Assembly: GCF_900324465.2 (NCBI RefSeq)
Contig: NC_046627.1
Location: 17,613,022 to 17,677,021 of the forward strand
Source: Anabas testudineus
Taxonomy: Eukaryota > Chordata > Actinopteri > Anabantiformes > Anabantidae
Length of the DNA: 64,000 bases
Direction of reading: 5' to 3'
Shown one piece after another: positions 1-14,202 of the stretch. Numbering within the stretch: the stretch's first letter is position 1; each line of letters begins with the position of its first letter. The translations under genes and the position numbers were made by a program. The notes beneath the pieces were generated by a model, which worked only from the letters and a program-made list of their open reading frames with translations, was not told the DNA's origin and did no database searches.

Positions 1-683
1 ACAAGCGCGGAATTTCCTGTAAATAGTAAATTGTGCAACACCAACCAAGCGTGAAATACACGTTTTTACATGAATAATGCTCTTTCTGAGGTTTTAGTGG
101 TTTAGTTGGTTCAGAACATGTGAAGTTTACAATAAACAGGTGGAATTATGATAATCTGCCCTTCAAAATAAGAGTGTTTGAAACGTGGCAAAAATAATCA
201 CAGCAGTATTTCCTTTTAAGAACGTAGTGAAAAATCATGTAAAAATAAAACTAACTGCATACAGAATAATGGTATTAGAGTTATTTTAATCATAATAGTT
301 AACTATAGTAGTAATTATTTATTATTAATTGGTGTTTTAAGGATACATAGTGGTGAGCCCTGTCTATTTCAGCACATACTATTTTCAATGGTGTCCAGCT
401 GTGTTGAGATCTTAGCACACAAGTCACACCCTAACATACTCATCAAACCATTCAGTGATTTCCCTTTGGATGGAGGCATTGTCATCCTGGACGAGACCAC
501 TCCCAATGGGATAATGTCTCATCTTAAGATAAAGGTGTCACCCACTTTGTATTGATTTGCAGTGATTGACTTTGTGTCCTGAGGGGACAAGAGTATCACT
601 GACACTCAACACAGCCCCCAAGAAACCCAAGTTGTCATCATGTTCAAGACAATAAAGGTAGTTGTAGTTCAGCATATTACTCA

Positions 684-1130
684 TACTGTACACTTACCCC
701 AATATTGCATTCATAAGTACAATTTTGAGGTACTTTACTGGAGTATAACCCTTACTGTTACTTAAAATTTTGTACTAATACTCCACAACTATTTATTTTA
801 TAGCTTTAGTGAACAGTTACTTGTCACCGCACAAGGTGATTCTTTTGCCATATTTTTCACCTATGAGAATTTGTCAGACAAATGAACTAGACCTCTACAT
901 TTATGTTACCGCTGTTCTCATGTTGAATCTTATCAAAAAAAATATTCAACATTATAAAACACAGTGTTCTCCTTGTGGAGTACTTTGACTTTTTATACAT
1001 CAAATTTGGATGCACGTACTTACTACTTTCACTTGGGTTAAAAAGTTTAATTAAATTAAAGGTTGCTTTTACTTGCAGTGGAGCCATTTTTTCAAACGAA
1101 TACTTCTACTCAAATATTTATTTTGAAATG
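684..1130. repeat. Degenerate teleost dispersed repeat
   Basis: The stretch has the style of a repeat common in fish genomes, with runs of 'AGTACAATTTTGAGGTACTTT' type followed by 'ACTGGAGTAT' and, near 1040-1115, 'tacttgcagtgg' and 'gaatacttctactc'. Similar fragments recur at about 18290-18330, 34324-34395 and 51600-51660. It is too decayed to assign to a family by eye. Apart from this, bases 1-1200 are AT-rich and I see no gene in them. Confidence 0.5.
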
Positions 1131-1199
1131 TTTTGTTGAGAAAATATTTATAAATTTAAAAAAAAAATAAACAAAAGCAAACCAAGTGTGATGTGAAGG

Positions 1200-1442
1200 G
1201 TGAGTTTTATTTTGAAGTCTGAGACCGGAACCTCTTCACGTCACCGTGTTCAACATGGCGGTGTGAGATTCAGGGGGTGTTGGACTCCTGCCTCTCGTCC
1301 TGTCCTCTCATACACGCTGTTGGTAACAAAGACCAGACAACAGCAGGGGGATCGTGGGTGCACAGACAACAGCCCTGACACAGGAACAATAAGTATCTGA
1401 ACCGCTCTGCGTTTAGTTTGTGGCTGTTGTTTTCTTAACGAC

Positions 1443-1475
<33 letters not shown>

Positions 1476-1651
1476 TTTTTTTTTTACCGCGGGACGAGAG
1501 TTTAAAGTAACGTAACAGTAACGTAGCTGCGCCCCGGAGCGATTTTACCCTGAAGCTTTCTTTCTTTCAAAGCTAACCACATTATGTTGGTGTACCAACA
1601 CTAGAGCCGAATGACTGCAGAGACGCTTTTAAAAACGTCTGAATAGAACCG
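1200..1651 (+). promoter_or_regulatory. arhgef15: Probable promoter and noncoding first exon of arhgef15
   Basis: A locally GC-richer stretch with a YY1-like ATGGCGGTG at about 1255 is followed by a strong splice donor (CCG|GTGAGT) after base 1651. No long reading frame fits, so this is best read as a 5' untranslated exon. The next acceptor I can support is at about 5644 (CATCAG|GTGAAG), leading into the coding exon with the ATG at 5749. The 4-kb intron between holds only AT-rich sequence and simple repeats. Linking this exon to arhgef15 is inference from position and strand. Confidence 0.45.
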
Positions 1652-2193
1652 GTGAGTTTTATTTGCTGTTACTTAACACAAGAGTGAATTGAGTTAATTA
1701 TTAGAAGTTTGACAGGTGTGGTTTGGTTGAGTCACGAGCCTGCAAGCACCTGTTTCCTTACAGGAATATGGAAAGACTTTGATTAGAGACTACACCAATT
1801 TAGAAATCACAATAAGGTAGTTTTTATCCCCCTGGCAAGACTGCAGAATATGTTATTCTATCTTTTGACTTAACATTAAACTGATGCAGGTAAACAAGGC
1901 TGTAAAATAAACTATTAAAACATAAGAATTAGATTGTTAGAGGCCAGCACTGATTTTGACCATGTTTACATATTCTGCGCCTCCATCTTTATGAATATTC
2001 ATGTTAGAATATATGTGTAGTTTTTACATTACTAGTGGCAGCTTAATGGCATTTTATGGTTGTGATATTTGCTTATAGAAGTAAAAAAAAAAAGGACCTA
2101 AACACCATGTTAACATCTGGGGGGGCTTTTCTTATACCACGTGTCACCTAACCAAACCTTATATCCTTATATTTTTTTCCTGCATTTCTGTCA

Positions 2194-2197
<4 letters not shown>

Positions 2198-2273
<76 letters not shown>
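2198..2273. repeat. (TG)n microsatellite
   Basis: About 37 uninterrupted TG units in the presumed first intron of arhgef15. Long Cys-Val or Thr-His reading frames across it are artefacts of the repeat. Confidence 0.97.
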
Positions 2274-2276
<3 letters not shown>

Positions 2277-5200
2277 TTTTCCTTCCCGACACACCTTTTC
2301 CGTCCCCTCTTCCTGGCCAACGTGGAACACATCACATATATTACAGTGGATGATGCTATTCAGGCAGGAGTAGCTCTCTTAAAGCCCCCTTACCCATTTA
2401 ATATAGACTGCACACTGACCCATTAGTCTCCTGAGCAGATGGCACACTGTACACACACACACACATCATTGTGATAATGGACACCCTCTTTAAGCACTTA
2501 AGGATTGTTCTCAAGCTGGTCTGATTTAAGGGATCACACCATATCTGATATGTACTGGATTTACCAGGACAAATACACTTACTGGAATGAATGGCTGCCC
2601 TACTGACCCAGGCTGACTGTGGGAAGGGTCCAGTGGACCTTAGGGTGCAGCTATTGAACTAAGCAGGTCAATACAGAAAAAGGAAACAAAGAACTGGTGT
2701 ATACATCACCCTGTGGACAATGATGATAACCTAAGGGCCAAAACTGACACACAGAGACATCTGCGTTACACCCACGTTTCAGAGGATTTAAACTGGACTA
2801 TTAGAAAATATAAGCTGAGGATAATGGTTTAAAGGAAATACAGTAGTGTGAAATCGACTTGCTGCTGGTTTTATGCAATACATTCTTGCACTCTCTCCAG
2901 TTGTAATTATTTTATACACGTGGCTTCCAGTCAGTCCAGAAACATTTTTCCGTCAGAGATGAAACTCAAAACCGCCTCTGTCTCTTTATTATAGCTCACA
3001 GACTGATCAGCCTGTACAGAACGCCTCCTTCAAACTGGTCGGACTAGCTGGTGCGCTTTCCTAATAACAAACAGCTACCTCTCGTCTGTTATTCACTTTG
3101 CTTAGCTGTGTGAAAAAAAAAACACTCGCAGTCAAAAACCCTTCACGATAGATTGCTGATAAAGTTCTTAAAAATGTTGTCCGGTCCAGTCTTCATATGA
3201 CATTACTGTAAAATGAAATGAAGTGCCTCTAATCTTACAAAAAGCCGACAGCACTCTGTGAATGTCCGGTTTAAGAGCTACTCCTGTGATTGTTTCTTAC
3301 ATAAAGTTTGGCTTGTCAGATTTGGAAAAGTAAAGGTCAAAACTGAGCAGCAGCAGGTGAGTTATTTGACTTTTAGTGTGTAAAATGTCCAGCAAAAGAG
3401 GGTGAAAGTAAAATTTAATGTAAGAAAACAGCACAAAGTAAGATGTTCTGTGTCTGTTAAATCGCAAAATGAATTCACTCAAACAATCCTCAGTCAAATC
3501 AGTCACAGATGAGTTCTTGTAGCTAACACAAATAAATTGTGTTAGCATTTTAATATAAGCAACACAAGAAAAGACTGAGTAGGATCCAATGTAAAGCTAA
3601 TATTAAATATTTGCCATGTTTGATTATTTTGTGATGATTGTATGGTGCATGTTAATAGCACCGACAAATTTTTTTCTAGCTGACAAACACATAATATTAC
3701 CACACTTTAAGTCTTTAGTAAAGAAACATGAGTAATGTCAAACGGGAATTTAAAGAAATGTTTGTTAACAGATGTGATACACCTCTTTTAGACCCAGGGT
3801 ACCCAAATACACACTTTCTCCCATGAAACCTATCGTCTCAAAGCTCAATTTTAGGATTATTTGATAACATTATATCGGCTAGTTTCTTGTTCTCCACAAT
3901 CAAATCATACAGCTGAATTAATGTATGACCGCATCATGTAACAGACTTTCATGGAGTTCCCCTTTAAGATGCACATCAGTCGTATAACGCCAGAAAATGA
4001 CAGAAAACAACATCTATCAGCTCCAGGTTTGCTCATTACTAAATCGTTTCAGCTTAAAGTTGTTGAGATATTCATTCTGGACACCAACAACTATGAAGCC
4101 ACATCACTTGCGTCAGCATTAATTGGTGTTAATGTGGCCGCCAGCTGCAAGCAACTCTGTTTTAAATACTTGCAGACTAAATGATGAATCAACAAAAAAC
4201 GTGGTCACTTCACTAATGCTTAAATGCTTGGTGCTGAATGCATGCTGCATTTATTCATTGTAGAGCCACACAGTACTCTGTATCTCTGCTCCGTCTTCTG
4301 TCTGAGTCAGACGATGACCAACCCGTTTGGTTCGCTGTTGCATCAGCTGTTGCACACATCAAAAAAAAAAAAAAACGAGCATGGCCATTTGGTCCCCCCC
4401 AGAATGGAAATTGAATTTCACTTCATCATCATCATGCTTCTTTTTATAGACACTTACAGGCTGAAAATGGTTTGTTCCACTCGCTGGTTTCAGTGACTAG
4501 AGAGGCTTGAAGATGGAAATGTGTGTGCTTGTGTCAGAGTTGTCGGAGCACTTTGCCTGAGGCTGTTCAACCTGTCAGAGCAACAGTGGAGAGGGTGGAG
4601 TGATTGTTTGTGTACATTCATATTGTAATAGTGGTTAACTATTAATCAAAGTGATGTGTCATAAATGTTATAATACTATTAAAAATGCCAACTTGCTGCA
4701 CAGGTATTTCACGTCAATCAACCATCTCCTTTTTACATAAACACCCGCTAATCCCTGTTTTGACAGTGCAGACACATCACAGCCACTAAACTACTTCACA
4801 AATAATCAAAATCGCGCTCTTCAGGTGAGATTTTGTAGTCATAGCTAGATTTCATTTTATTTTGTCGAACTGTAAACAGACATGTCAACTTCAGCAACTC
4901 TGCTGGTTTTACATTGTTTCTTGTTTAATTTGTAGGAATGTGCTCTCACCAGAAAGGAACTGGCTCCTTAACGTGCAAAGTTAATTTCCCCTCCAGAGGC
5001 CGTACAGTGGAGGATTTGCAGCACAGAGCTCAAAGTCTGATTTCAAGATTATGCTGTAATCGAGATACTGAAATGTCTAGTGTTTATTGCCCTGTCGTAA
5101 ATGTTTACTTTAGCTGTCAGAAAGGTTGAGAATCACTAATGTAGGCGTTTAAGGCATTCACGCTGTAATTATAGCATCACATTAAAAGCCCAGACATTTA

Positions 5201-5386
5201 ATGCATGTAATTCCTCATGTCGATCTTCCCTGTTAGCTCAATACTATTACTGAAAGACATAAAATACCCAGAAATTAAGCACAATGTGTACATCTGACTT
5301 CATATGACTGATAATTTTTATCCAAACAGATGTGTCTAAAGACATTATTCAGTCAAGTGGTGTTAGAAGAAGTTATGCAGCCCCAC

Positions 5387-5411
5387 TGCACTGCACTGCA
5401 CTGCACTGCAC
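5387..5411. repeat. Pentanucleotide CACTG microsatellite
   Basis: A short tandem array of the pentamer CACTG (about five units) lies in the first intron of arhgef15, upstream of the coding start. Confidence 0.85.
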
Positions 5412-5748
5412 ACAGAGTAGGAAACTCCACTAATCTTATAACTCACAGTCAGTTTAAAGTGCTCGGGGTGCGTTTCTGCAGTCTGGAGCTATGTGATATC
5501 TGATACTCTGCCTTTGGTGATGTCAGGTGATTCAGTGTGAGACTATAAGTCCCTCCCTCTCTGTTAGCGGCTCCATTATACCTGCTAATACCAATGCTAA
5601 ATTTAAAATAATGTTGTTTTAAACCTTTTCCCTTTACTCATCAGGTGAAGATGACTTGCTCACATTGACCTCTACTTTCAAAGCCTGACCTCTGATTGGT
5701 CAGGGCTGGGAGCGAAACACACTGTAAAGAAGACCATCTCCATTTACA

Positions 5749-8700
5749 ATGTCTGTCCAGGAAGCATCCCAGCAGCCCACACTGCCTTCATCCATCAAAC
5801 TTGAGGCCAAACCAAAGCCGGAGATCCCCCCGAAACCCCCAGCACAATCGTGCCCCCCTTCTCCAGAAGACGGAGGCAGCACTAAGAACTTTTCTCCTGG
5901 GAAAAGTAAAAAGTATCGTGAACAAGTTCAGCAAACAGGACTCAGATTTAGAGGAGCAACCCACCAATGGCACAGCAGAACCGACACAGAGTAAATGTAC
6001 TAAAAGCCCGCCTCGAGTGATGCCCAAGCCCAGTCGCACCAGTCTTCAGCTTTACATCGGGTTGGAGTCGGCACCGCCACTGCCTGTGAAGAAGAGAGGC
6101 ACCTTAACGAAGCAGAAAGAGTGTGTGCAAAAAGACGATGGGGAGAGCATCAGTGTGTCAGGAGGCCGATCAGGTAATTAAAAGCAACAATATTAATCTA
6201 ACACTTTCTAAATGTTACTGTGATGATTTTTGCCTGAAGTTTGTAATTTTCCTTCTGTGCCCTGTGTGTTTAATGCCTGATCGTCCACCAGATTCCTGTA
6301 CGTAGTCCTATTTAGGAGTATTTTGATAGGTAGGTATGAGGTCACAGATTAAAGGCAGATTGCAAAAGCAGTGTACATAAAGTGTGCCATTTAAAGACCT
6401 TAGCATATAGTATAAGTGTGTGTCAGTTGATCCTCTGTGCACGTACACGTTTGTGTGTACAAGAGAAAAGATGTTTGTGCTCCAGAGTGAGAACGTGACT
6501 CTCACCCCCTCTCATTTGCACTAGGAAAAGGATATTCACAAGACCTGATTATTGCTTTACGACAGTACTCAAGCTTTTGTTGCTCTAACAGCGAAGTAGT
6601 AAAGAACATTAAACCTGTGGAGATTCTTCCACTTTCAATCTCAGCAACTCATTGATGTGAGAGGTTAGCTGATGCGTCATGTTTTTTCCTGACTCAATAA
6701 AAGAAGAACCTCACTGAGTGGCATTTTGTTGTTTCCCTTTTCAGTAACACCTACTATCACTTCCTGGTTTTGGTTCCCTTTGATAAACAGAAAGTATTAA
6801 GTAAGATTTGACATGTCACATTTATTGGCTGCAATCAAACTCTTATAACCCCTTATTTAAATGACATTTTGTGTCAACAGTGAAAAAGGAAACTAATAAT
6901 TTAATCTATAATCTATAAAACAGAAGAAAGCTGCATATCCTCCTGTTCCAGAAAATATATGGTATTTGTGCCTGGCATTGCTTTGCCCGGGTTTCCACCT
7001 GAGACCTGTGTAGAGAGTAAACATTTGCAAATGGAAGTTAATTAAATGTTGAAAAGTAACAAACAGTTGTTGAGTTGATTCTTAGTCTTATATGCAACAA
7101 AAACGGATAACAATTAACATATATTTACTGATAACAACATATGAATTTTAAAACAAGAGAGAGTTATGGGATTTATAACGAGAGTTATGAAGAGAGTTGG
7201 AGAGTTAACAGGGTTTGAGCCCCCAGTCCCTGTATTTGAGCAATTACAGTGTCTGAATTTAATTAAACGAACAAACTACTACTTCTGCTACAGACTACAC
7301 CACAGGACTGTGCCCTCTCTCTCTGTCCACACTGTATTTTTAAAGGGATAGCTGTATTGACTCATATGGAAACTTTCTTCTTTGTCTTTGATAGTCTTAC
7401 TCCCTAACCTATTTAACCTTCCTGTCTCTGTCCTCTACCTCTTCCATTTAATTTTGTCAATATTGGACTGTTTCTGCGCAGCGCTCCAAACTTTGCATGA
7501 ATATTTAAAGACTCACTGAGTCACTGCATAGTGATGAGGTGCTGCTCAATAGTCCAGCTTGTCTCGCAATAGAAGCAGATAGAAAGGAAAAAAAGACTTT
7601 GAATCAAAGTCGGGAAACGGCTCGTCACACCAGTCAGCTTCGTGTTTTATTGTGTACATGAGGAAGATGATGTTTGATAAGTTTACAGTGATTTATTTTC
7701 CTCTTCTCTTCTTTTTGATGCAGCACCCGATGGAAAGGAAGTTGATGTTCAGTCGATTGGAGGGGTTGAAGCAGACGTGGAGCGCAGGCCAGGCACACCT
7801 CAAAGCCCCTGCTGCGCCCCAGGCTGCAGCTGTGTGTGCCATCTCCAGCGACCAGGCATGAAACTAATATGGGTCCCCGTGGATGTAGAAGACAGCGCAG
7901 GAGAGGATGAGACTGATGAGGAGGTCCAGATGGAGGAGGATGGGGAGGAGGTTGAGGAGGACGGGGGAGGAGGAGAAGGAAAAAGTGAGGCAGGCGATGA
8001 GGTGGACAGGGTGCCTGTGGTGGAGAAGAGTGAAGAGGTGAAACAAGAAAAATCAAAGTTCCATCAGTCTTTGGATGTTTTGATATCTGAAGGTCACAGA
8101 AGGCGCTCAGACCCAGGACCTCACTCTATCCTCAACTCACTTAATGTTCTACGCTCTCATTCTCCCCCTATTCCTCCAAAACGAACTCAGTCACCCCCCG
8201 TCCACCAGAGACTAATTGAGGACGAGGAAGAAAATATTTATGAGTCCGTACTTCCAACTGTTGACTCCGCTCCTAAAAAGACTACAGCTGTGTGTAAGGA
8301 ACTGGATATTCCACTCATCAAAGTGCGCAAACCAGCCCGACGGTCGAAACTGGCCTCCACCCCTGAGCCAACATCCGACTCTCAGACCAACAATAAACCT
8401 GCATCAAGCCCAGATGAGGTGCCCCCTGCCATTCCACCAAGGATGCCCTTAACTCAAGAGAGCCAAAGCCTTAACCTAGTTCCCCGTCGTATCGCTCTCC
8501 CTCAGCCCACTCTGGAGGAGTGGTCCACCTTTTTACCTTCATCTCACAATACCTCCACTGCCACTGGACCCTCAGGCAGCCCCCGTATGCCTCATAGAGC
8601 TCCACCTCCACCACCAAAAGCAGATCCCAGGAGGCTCAGCAGTGCCTCGATGCAGTCCCTCACAGCGAAGAAAGGTCTGTACTAAGCAAAGAGCATTATC

Positions 8701-11700
8701 TCCTAAAATCAGCTATCAATGATGCACAGATTGTTTACTGTGATGTAGTGATGATGCCATTTACTTGTCTTTTTTAGGGGAGGAGAATGGGGAGAGTGAA
8801 GGAGAGAAGGATACAGGGGAGGAACCGTAAGTTCTCTTTGACCCCACACCCCAAATACTAAGCTAATCATATTTTGTATTGGTCAAAAAATAGGCTAAAG
8901 CAAAAATGAACTGATCACACTGCAGCTGCAGCTGCAGCTGCTATCTTCAGGGAGTCGTTATGAAATTACAGTAAATGATAAAAAGTGAAATATTGTCCAC
9001 TTAGTAAAAACAGGCTCGGAGTCGGATAGTCAGAAAGTATTTAGAAAAGACTGACATGTAGTGTCATGTTTGTTGATTGTTTTCTCCTTTTTTCATGCTT
9101 CTGGTTTCAGCGGACTCAGGAGGCGTTCGTATTTGAAGTGGGAGTCCCGCCTACAGGATGGTAAGGCCGACGACAAACAGAACACAAGAAGAAAATGAAA
9201 GTATCACTTGTTATGGGTTTAGGATACAATGTCAGAATGTTAACTACTACAGCCACATACTATGAACCATTTACCATTATGCTTTGGTGGTGCACTAACA
9301 ACCACATTTATTGTCTTTGAAAAGGTTTAAAAAGATATCTTAAACATGTATGTGGGCTGAAAGCTGTTTAGACACCATTCTTTCTCTGGATCTGTGTGTG
9401 TGTTTTTTTAGGTAGAGGTTTAACCACAGATGTTTTAAACCTAGTGGGAACAATGAAATTCACAATATCTAACACTGTAGGTCTGTCCTGGTTGTGTCCT
9501 GGTTAATTAAGGGAGATTTGGCTTGTTTCCCCTCAGAGCCTCTGTACCAGACGTACCGTGCAACTGTCATCCACAAAGAGATCCGACGCCAGACAGTTTG
9601 TCGTAACATCAGTAAAACTAGTGTGGACTATGCTATGGATTTGTCCTCCCTTCTCTCTGGTAATGGAGCAGCGGCTGGAAATGGACCACCTAGGGGCAAC
9701 CTTGGGGCCTCTTCAGTCCAGAGCACCCTATGGCAGGAACTCCCAGCCGTACGGGACAGCGGAGTGCTGGAGAAACTCACCCCTGAGCAGTGCAAGTACC
9801 AGGAGGTGAGAGCTTGAAGAGAGGAGAGGAGGGAGAGGCTGTTGTACTATGGAGAGACTGCATGAACAAAAATCAATGAGGCAAGGAGAAGAAATGGGAG
9901 ATGCAGTGTCAAGTTATAAATCCCATCTCAAAGTAACCATGTGATGTTTTTATATTAAGTTCATTCTCCCTCAATGTATCACTCACTGCTGTAATACAAT
10001 ATCTATTCTCCCAATCTGGAGTTCATGAAAGCTTTTATAGTCACATCTTTCACTTTCCAACCTCAGACAGGATTTTCAAAACAAAAAAGTCCTGTAAGGA
10101 CCAGGAAGTGAGTGTTTTTGTTTCCACTCCCCACCCAAAGGCAGCAACCCACTGTTTTCCAGCTGAGAACTAAGGCCTCAGATTTAATCAGTACAAAAGG
10201 AGAAACAGATAGATAATCAGAATTTAAGATGTTACTTTTGTCTTTTCATAATCAGAAGGTCTACAACTAATTCATATACTTATAGTTTTTCATTGTGAGT
10301 AATGTCTTGAGTCATGATCTGATTCCAATTCCCCATATTTTTTGTCCCACTGTTTCAGAATAATAAATTACTCATAATTAATAATAAAGTACATGATTCC
10401 GTGCAAATCCAACTTAAGGTTTACAGTTCCTCTTTCAATTTCAATATACATTTTAACATCAAATTTCCAGTAAATATTTCAGAAATTATAATACAAATGA
10501 ACAATGTTATTTAAAAAGGAAACTTCAAATGTGATGATACTTCCTGTTTTCTTATTTCCCTCTTTCCCCCAGATCTGTTTTAGTGTCAGAAGCTAATGCG
10601 AGATATTAAGATTACTCTCACTGGTGATCACCTGATGATGAATCTAAACATTTAGATATGAATTGTGTGGGACAGTGTGATTAATGCTTGCGTATGTTTA
10701 AAATAAGACTCAAGTTTATGTATTTGTATTTCTTTACTGGCAGAGTATGTTTGAGGTTTTGACTTCAGAGGCCTCTTATCTTCGATCCCTGCGAGTTCTG
10801 ACCGAACACTTTCTGGAAAGCAGGGAGCTGGAGGAAACGATAATCATCATGGACAAGAAAATCCTCTTCTCCAACATCCTGAAGGTCCAACAGGTCAGCG
10901 AGAGGTGAGAGACGGCAGAGAGAAGGATGAAACGAGGAACGAGAGTAGGATATGATTTATGAGGTGAACTTAAAACCTTTGCTGATTGACTTTACAGATT
11001 CTTGAAAGACTTGGAGGACCGCATATTCGAGGAGGTAGTCTTCTCTGACATCTGCGACATAATTTACTATCATGCCCAGCACAAATTCCCTGCCTTTGTC
11101 GACTACGTTCGCAACCAGATCTACCAGGAACAGACCTTCACCAGGCTCATGTAAGAACAACAGTGCAAGTTCTCCATATGAACCACTTCCTGGTTTCGAT
11201 TTAAACATTTATAACATACAATTGATGAACTCCACAAGCATAGGAATGTTACACCTTCCTTACATGCAATACATTTTTACATGTGCATACCTAACAATGC
11301 GTATGTGTGTCTGTCAACAGGAAGACCAACCCGCAGTTTGCTGCTGTCATCACTCGTCTCCAAGAGTCTCCACAGTGCCAGCGGCTGCCTTTCATGTCCT
11401 TTCTGCTGCTGCCCTTCCAGCGAATAACGCGTATCAAAATGCTCATTGAGGTGAGAAGTATTACATGAAAAGAAACTGGGTTCTCATGTTGAAATGTGTC
11501 AATTAGCTTAGCTTAGCATAGCGTAAAGACTAGAAACTTATTACAGCAGCTAGCCTGCCAACCATTATTCACTTCAATTGAATAAAAAAAAGAAGCAACA
11601 TGTTAATTAGTGATAATTACAGGCACTGATGTACTTTCATTTGTAAGTGGTTTCTCAGGCTGGACTGCAGCATTAGTGAAAGGAATGATTCCAAACTGCA

Positions 11701-14202
11701 CTTCTTTTCAAAGGACAATTATTCAGTCTCTTTATGATCTTTTTAATAGGAATGAAACTATTTACTGTAAATATATTTGTGGTTGGTAGTCACCTGTGCA
11801 AGGGTTCATTTTGAGCTCACACAAGACATAAATATTTTCCTGTGGTATCTAAAAGAAGAAGAGGAAAAAGCCATTGCAGTTCTGTGTAATGCTTTTCCTG
11901 TTACATCCCACTGATGAGCAGTAATGTGTTGCAGTCTGGAATGTCCTTATTCCAGTGTAATCTTCCTGCTCAAACATGCGTCACTGCCTCTTGACCTATA
12001 AGCGAACACGCCGACACACCTTGCCTCAACCTTGTATACATGTATGTATCCTGTTGATGCTGTTTGTCCATTGCAAAAAATAGAAAGCTGTTGTTTGTTG
12101 TTGCAGAACATCCTGAAAAGAACAAAGGAGGGGGCCAAAGGAGAAGAGATGGCCTCCAAGGCTTTGGCTTCAGTGTCAAAGGTAAACACCATCACTCTTC
12201 AACCTCCCTTCTGCTGACAAACCCGTATAATTTGGACTGTAGATTCAGATTATGCTTCACATACCTGTGGGATTTGGATGTCAGCCATTGTCTGAGTAAG
12301 GTATTCTACTATACTATATATAGTATTTATTCTACTGGGTGAGTCATACATGTCACTGAGGACAAAAGGAGTCAAAGGAGATTGAGCTTGTTTAAACAGG
12401 GAGAGGTTTTTTGTCAAAGAAATGAATGAGAGACACATCCCAGAAGGGAATATAATTTTTTTTATGTAGAGAAAGGGGGAAAATGCTTTGTTAAATCAAC
12501 TTGTCTTTTTTTTTCACTCCCATTATCAGACTATTGATGAGTGTAACACGGAGGTGGGAAAGATGAGACAGATGGAGGAGTTGATCCAAGTGTCGCACAT
12601 GCTAGAGTTCGACAAGTTCAAGGTAAACTCAGGAAATTATAAATGGAAGCACAATTTTTATTTATTTATTTATAAAATTTAAACATTTGTGTCTGTGCGT
12701 CTGTCCTCACCAGGCCATCCCGGTCATCTCTCAGTCTCGATATCTGGAGAAGAAGGGAGAGCTGCAGGAAATGTCCAAAGGAGGAACGATCTTCAACATG
12801 AGGGCTAAGTTTAACCCAATCCACCTCTTCCTCTTCAACGATCTGCTCATCATTGCTGTGAAGAAGGGGTGAGGTTTAGATAGATGTCATTAACAGTGAA
12901 ATTATTCTAAAAACATTAGGACTAAGAGTAAACTTTAAAGTGACATAGAACAAGCACATATACAACTAAATCTTAAACCTGAATCGTTTTAACAGGTGAT
13001 GATCTATTAAAGCCTAGTAAATCGAACAGATTGACTAACATGGTTTCATTTAAAGTAAAAAACAACAACTTTCTCTTGAACAGTGCGGAGCGTTTTGTGG
13101 TTGTCGACCATGCCCATCGCTCCTTGGTGCAAGTGCAGCCATTGGAGGAAGGTGGGGGCAGCAGTGGCCCCTACGAACACTGCTTTAACCTCACCTTGCT
13201 GGAAAACTATAATGGAAAAATGATGGAGCGGCTGCTAAAAGCTCCTACCCAGTAAGTAATCAGTTTTTCCATTAGCGTGTTGGGTAAATAAAAATCCTCA
13301 TTTCACGAAACATTAAACAAAACTTCACAGGCAAAGCGTAGACACTCAGACACATTGTGACACAGAATAAGGCCTCTTTTTTTTATAACGAGCCAACTTC
13401 TTCTTTAAACAGGTCAGACATGCACAGGTGGATGGCAGCTTTCCCCAATACCACCAGCCTGGACACAGAGGAAGATGAAGTGATTTATGAAGACTGGGGT
13501 GAGGATGCACAAACATGAAAAATAAAAACGGTTACGTCTAGTTCCACCTAGTTGATTTATGTCCATTATTCCTAAGGGTTCTGTTTTGTGTGTCAGATTG
13601 TCCTCAGGTGCAATGTGTGGAGCAGTACATCGCCCAGCAGGCAGACGAGCTCAACCTGGAGCCCACTGACATTATCAACATTATCCGTAAAACTAATGAG
13701 GGTAAGAACGTGCAGGGAACCATGGCCACTGTTCACAGCACAAAGTGATATCAATTAGTGATTATGTAACTTAACTTTTTCCTTTTACTGTCACCACGGT
13801 GGATCCAGACAGATTAAGAAGGTGTAAAATGCGGTAGAGACAAGTTACCTTTACTGACATGACTTTGTATCTCTAACCCCTCTGTGTCCTGGCCACCGTG
13901 TCCATCCTCAACCCTTCACCACAGCAGTTTGATTTGCTTTGACTTTCTTGCATGAATGATATCACAACCTCCAATGTCCTCCGTTTGTTCTCCTTCCTCC
14001 TCCTCTCCTTCTACATCTTCTCTACCTCACAGGGTGGTATGAAGGCAGCCGCCTGTCTGACGGACAGAGAGGCTGGTTCCCCGCAGGAAACGTCATCGAG
14101 ATCACCAATGAACACGTGAGGAGGCGAAACCTAAGGGAGCGCTACAGAGTGATGCAGGCAGCAAGACTGGTCTCCATCGCCAAGCTCGGCAGCACTCATT
14201 AG
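5749..14202 (+). CDS. arhgef15: Rho guanine nucleotide exchange factor 15 (ephexin-5), frame broken in exon 1
   Basis: A Rho-family GEF that loads GTP on RhoA; the mammalian protein acts in vascular smooth muscle, endothelium and at synapses downstream of Eph receptors. Coding exons: 5749-6173, 7724-8674, 8778-8826, 9111-9160, 9537-9805, 10744-10904, 10998-11150, 11321-11450, 12107-12181, 12530-12622, 12714-12868, 13084-13251, 13413-13498, 13597-13701, 14033-14202. Recognition rests on a proline-rich N terminus, a Cys-rich patch followed by GMKLIWVPV, the motif EPLYQTYRA, then DH (exons from 10744), PH (12714-13498) and a C-terminal SH3 (13597-14150). These match human ARHGEF15 in order. The frame opening at ATG 5749 and the conserved frame with [11 protein letters not shown] differ by one base. 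An extra A in the run 5902-5905 explains this, and without it every exon phase agrees (1012 codons). The second frame has a stop just upstream of 5696 and no usable early ATG. Assembly error or a real mutation are both possible. Confidence 0.93.
8919..8942. repeat. (CTGCAG)n short tandem repeat
   Basis: Four CTGCAG/CAGCTG-type hexamer units in an arhgef15 intron; a minor simple repeat. Confidence 0.8.

Noticed and set aside
2141-2426. Open frames of Cys-Val and Thr-His repeats
   Set aside because: Pure translation of a (TG)n microsatellite; the same applies at 55615-55887 and 62814-62870.
5696-5900. Second frame upstream of [11 protein letters not shown] as the true arhgef15 N terminus
   Set aside because: It lacks an ATG, has a stop just before 5696 and reads as unpatterned sequence, while the other frame has the expected proline-rich start at ATG 5749.
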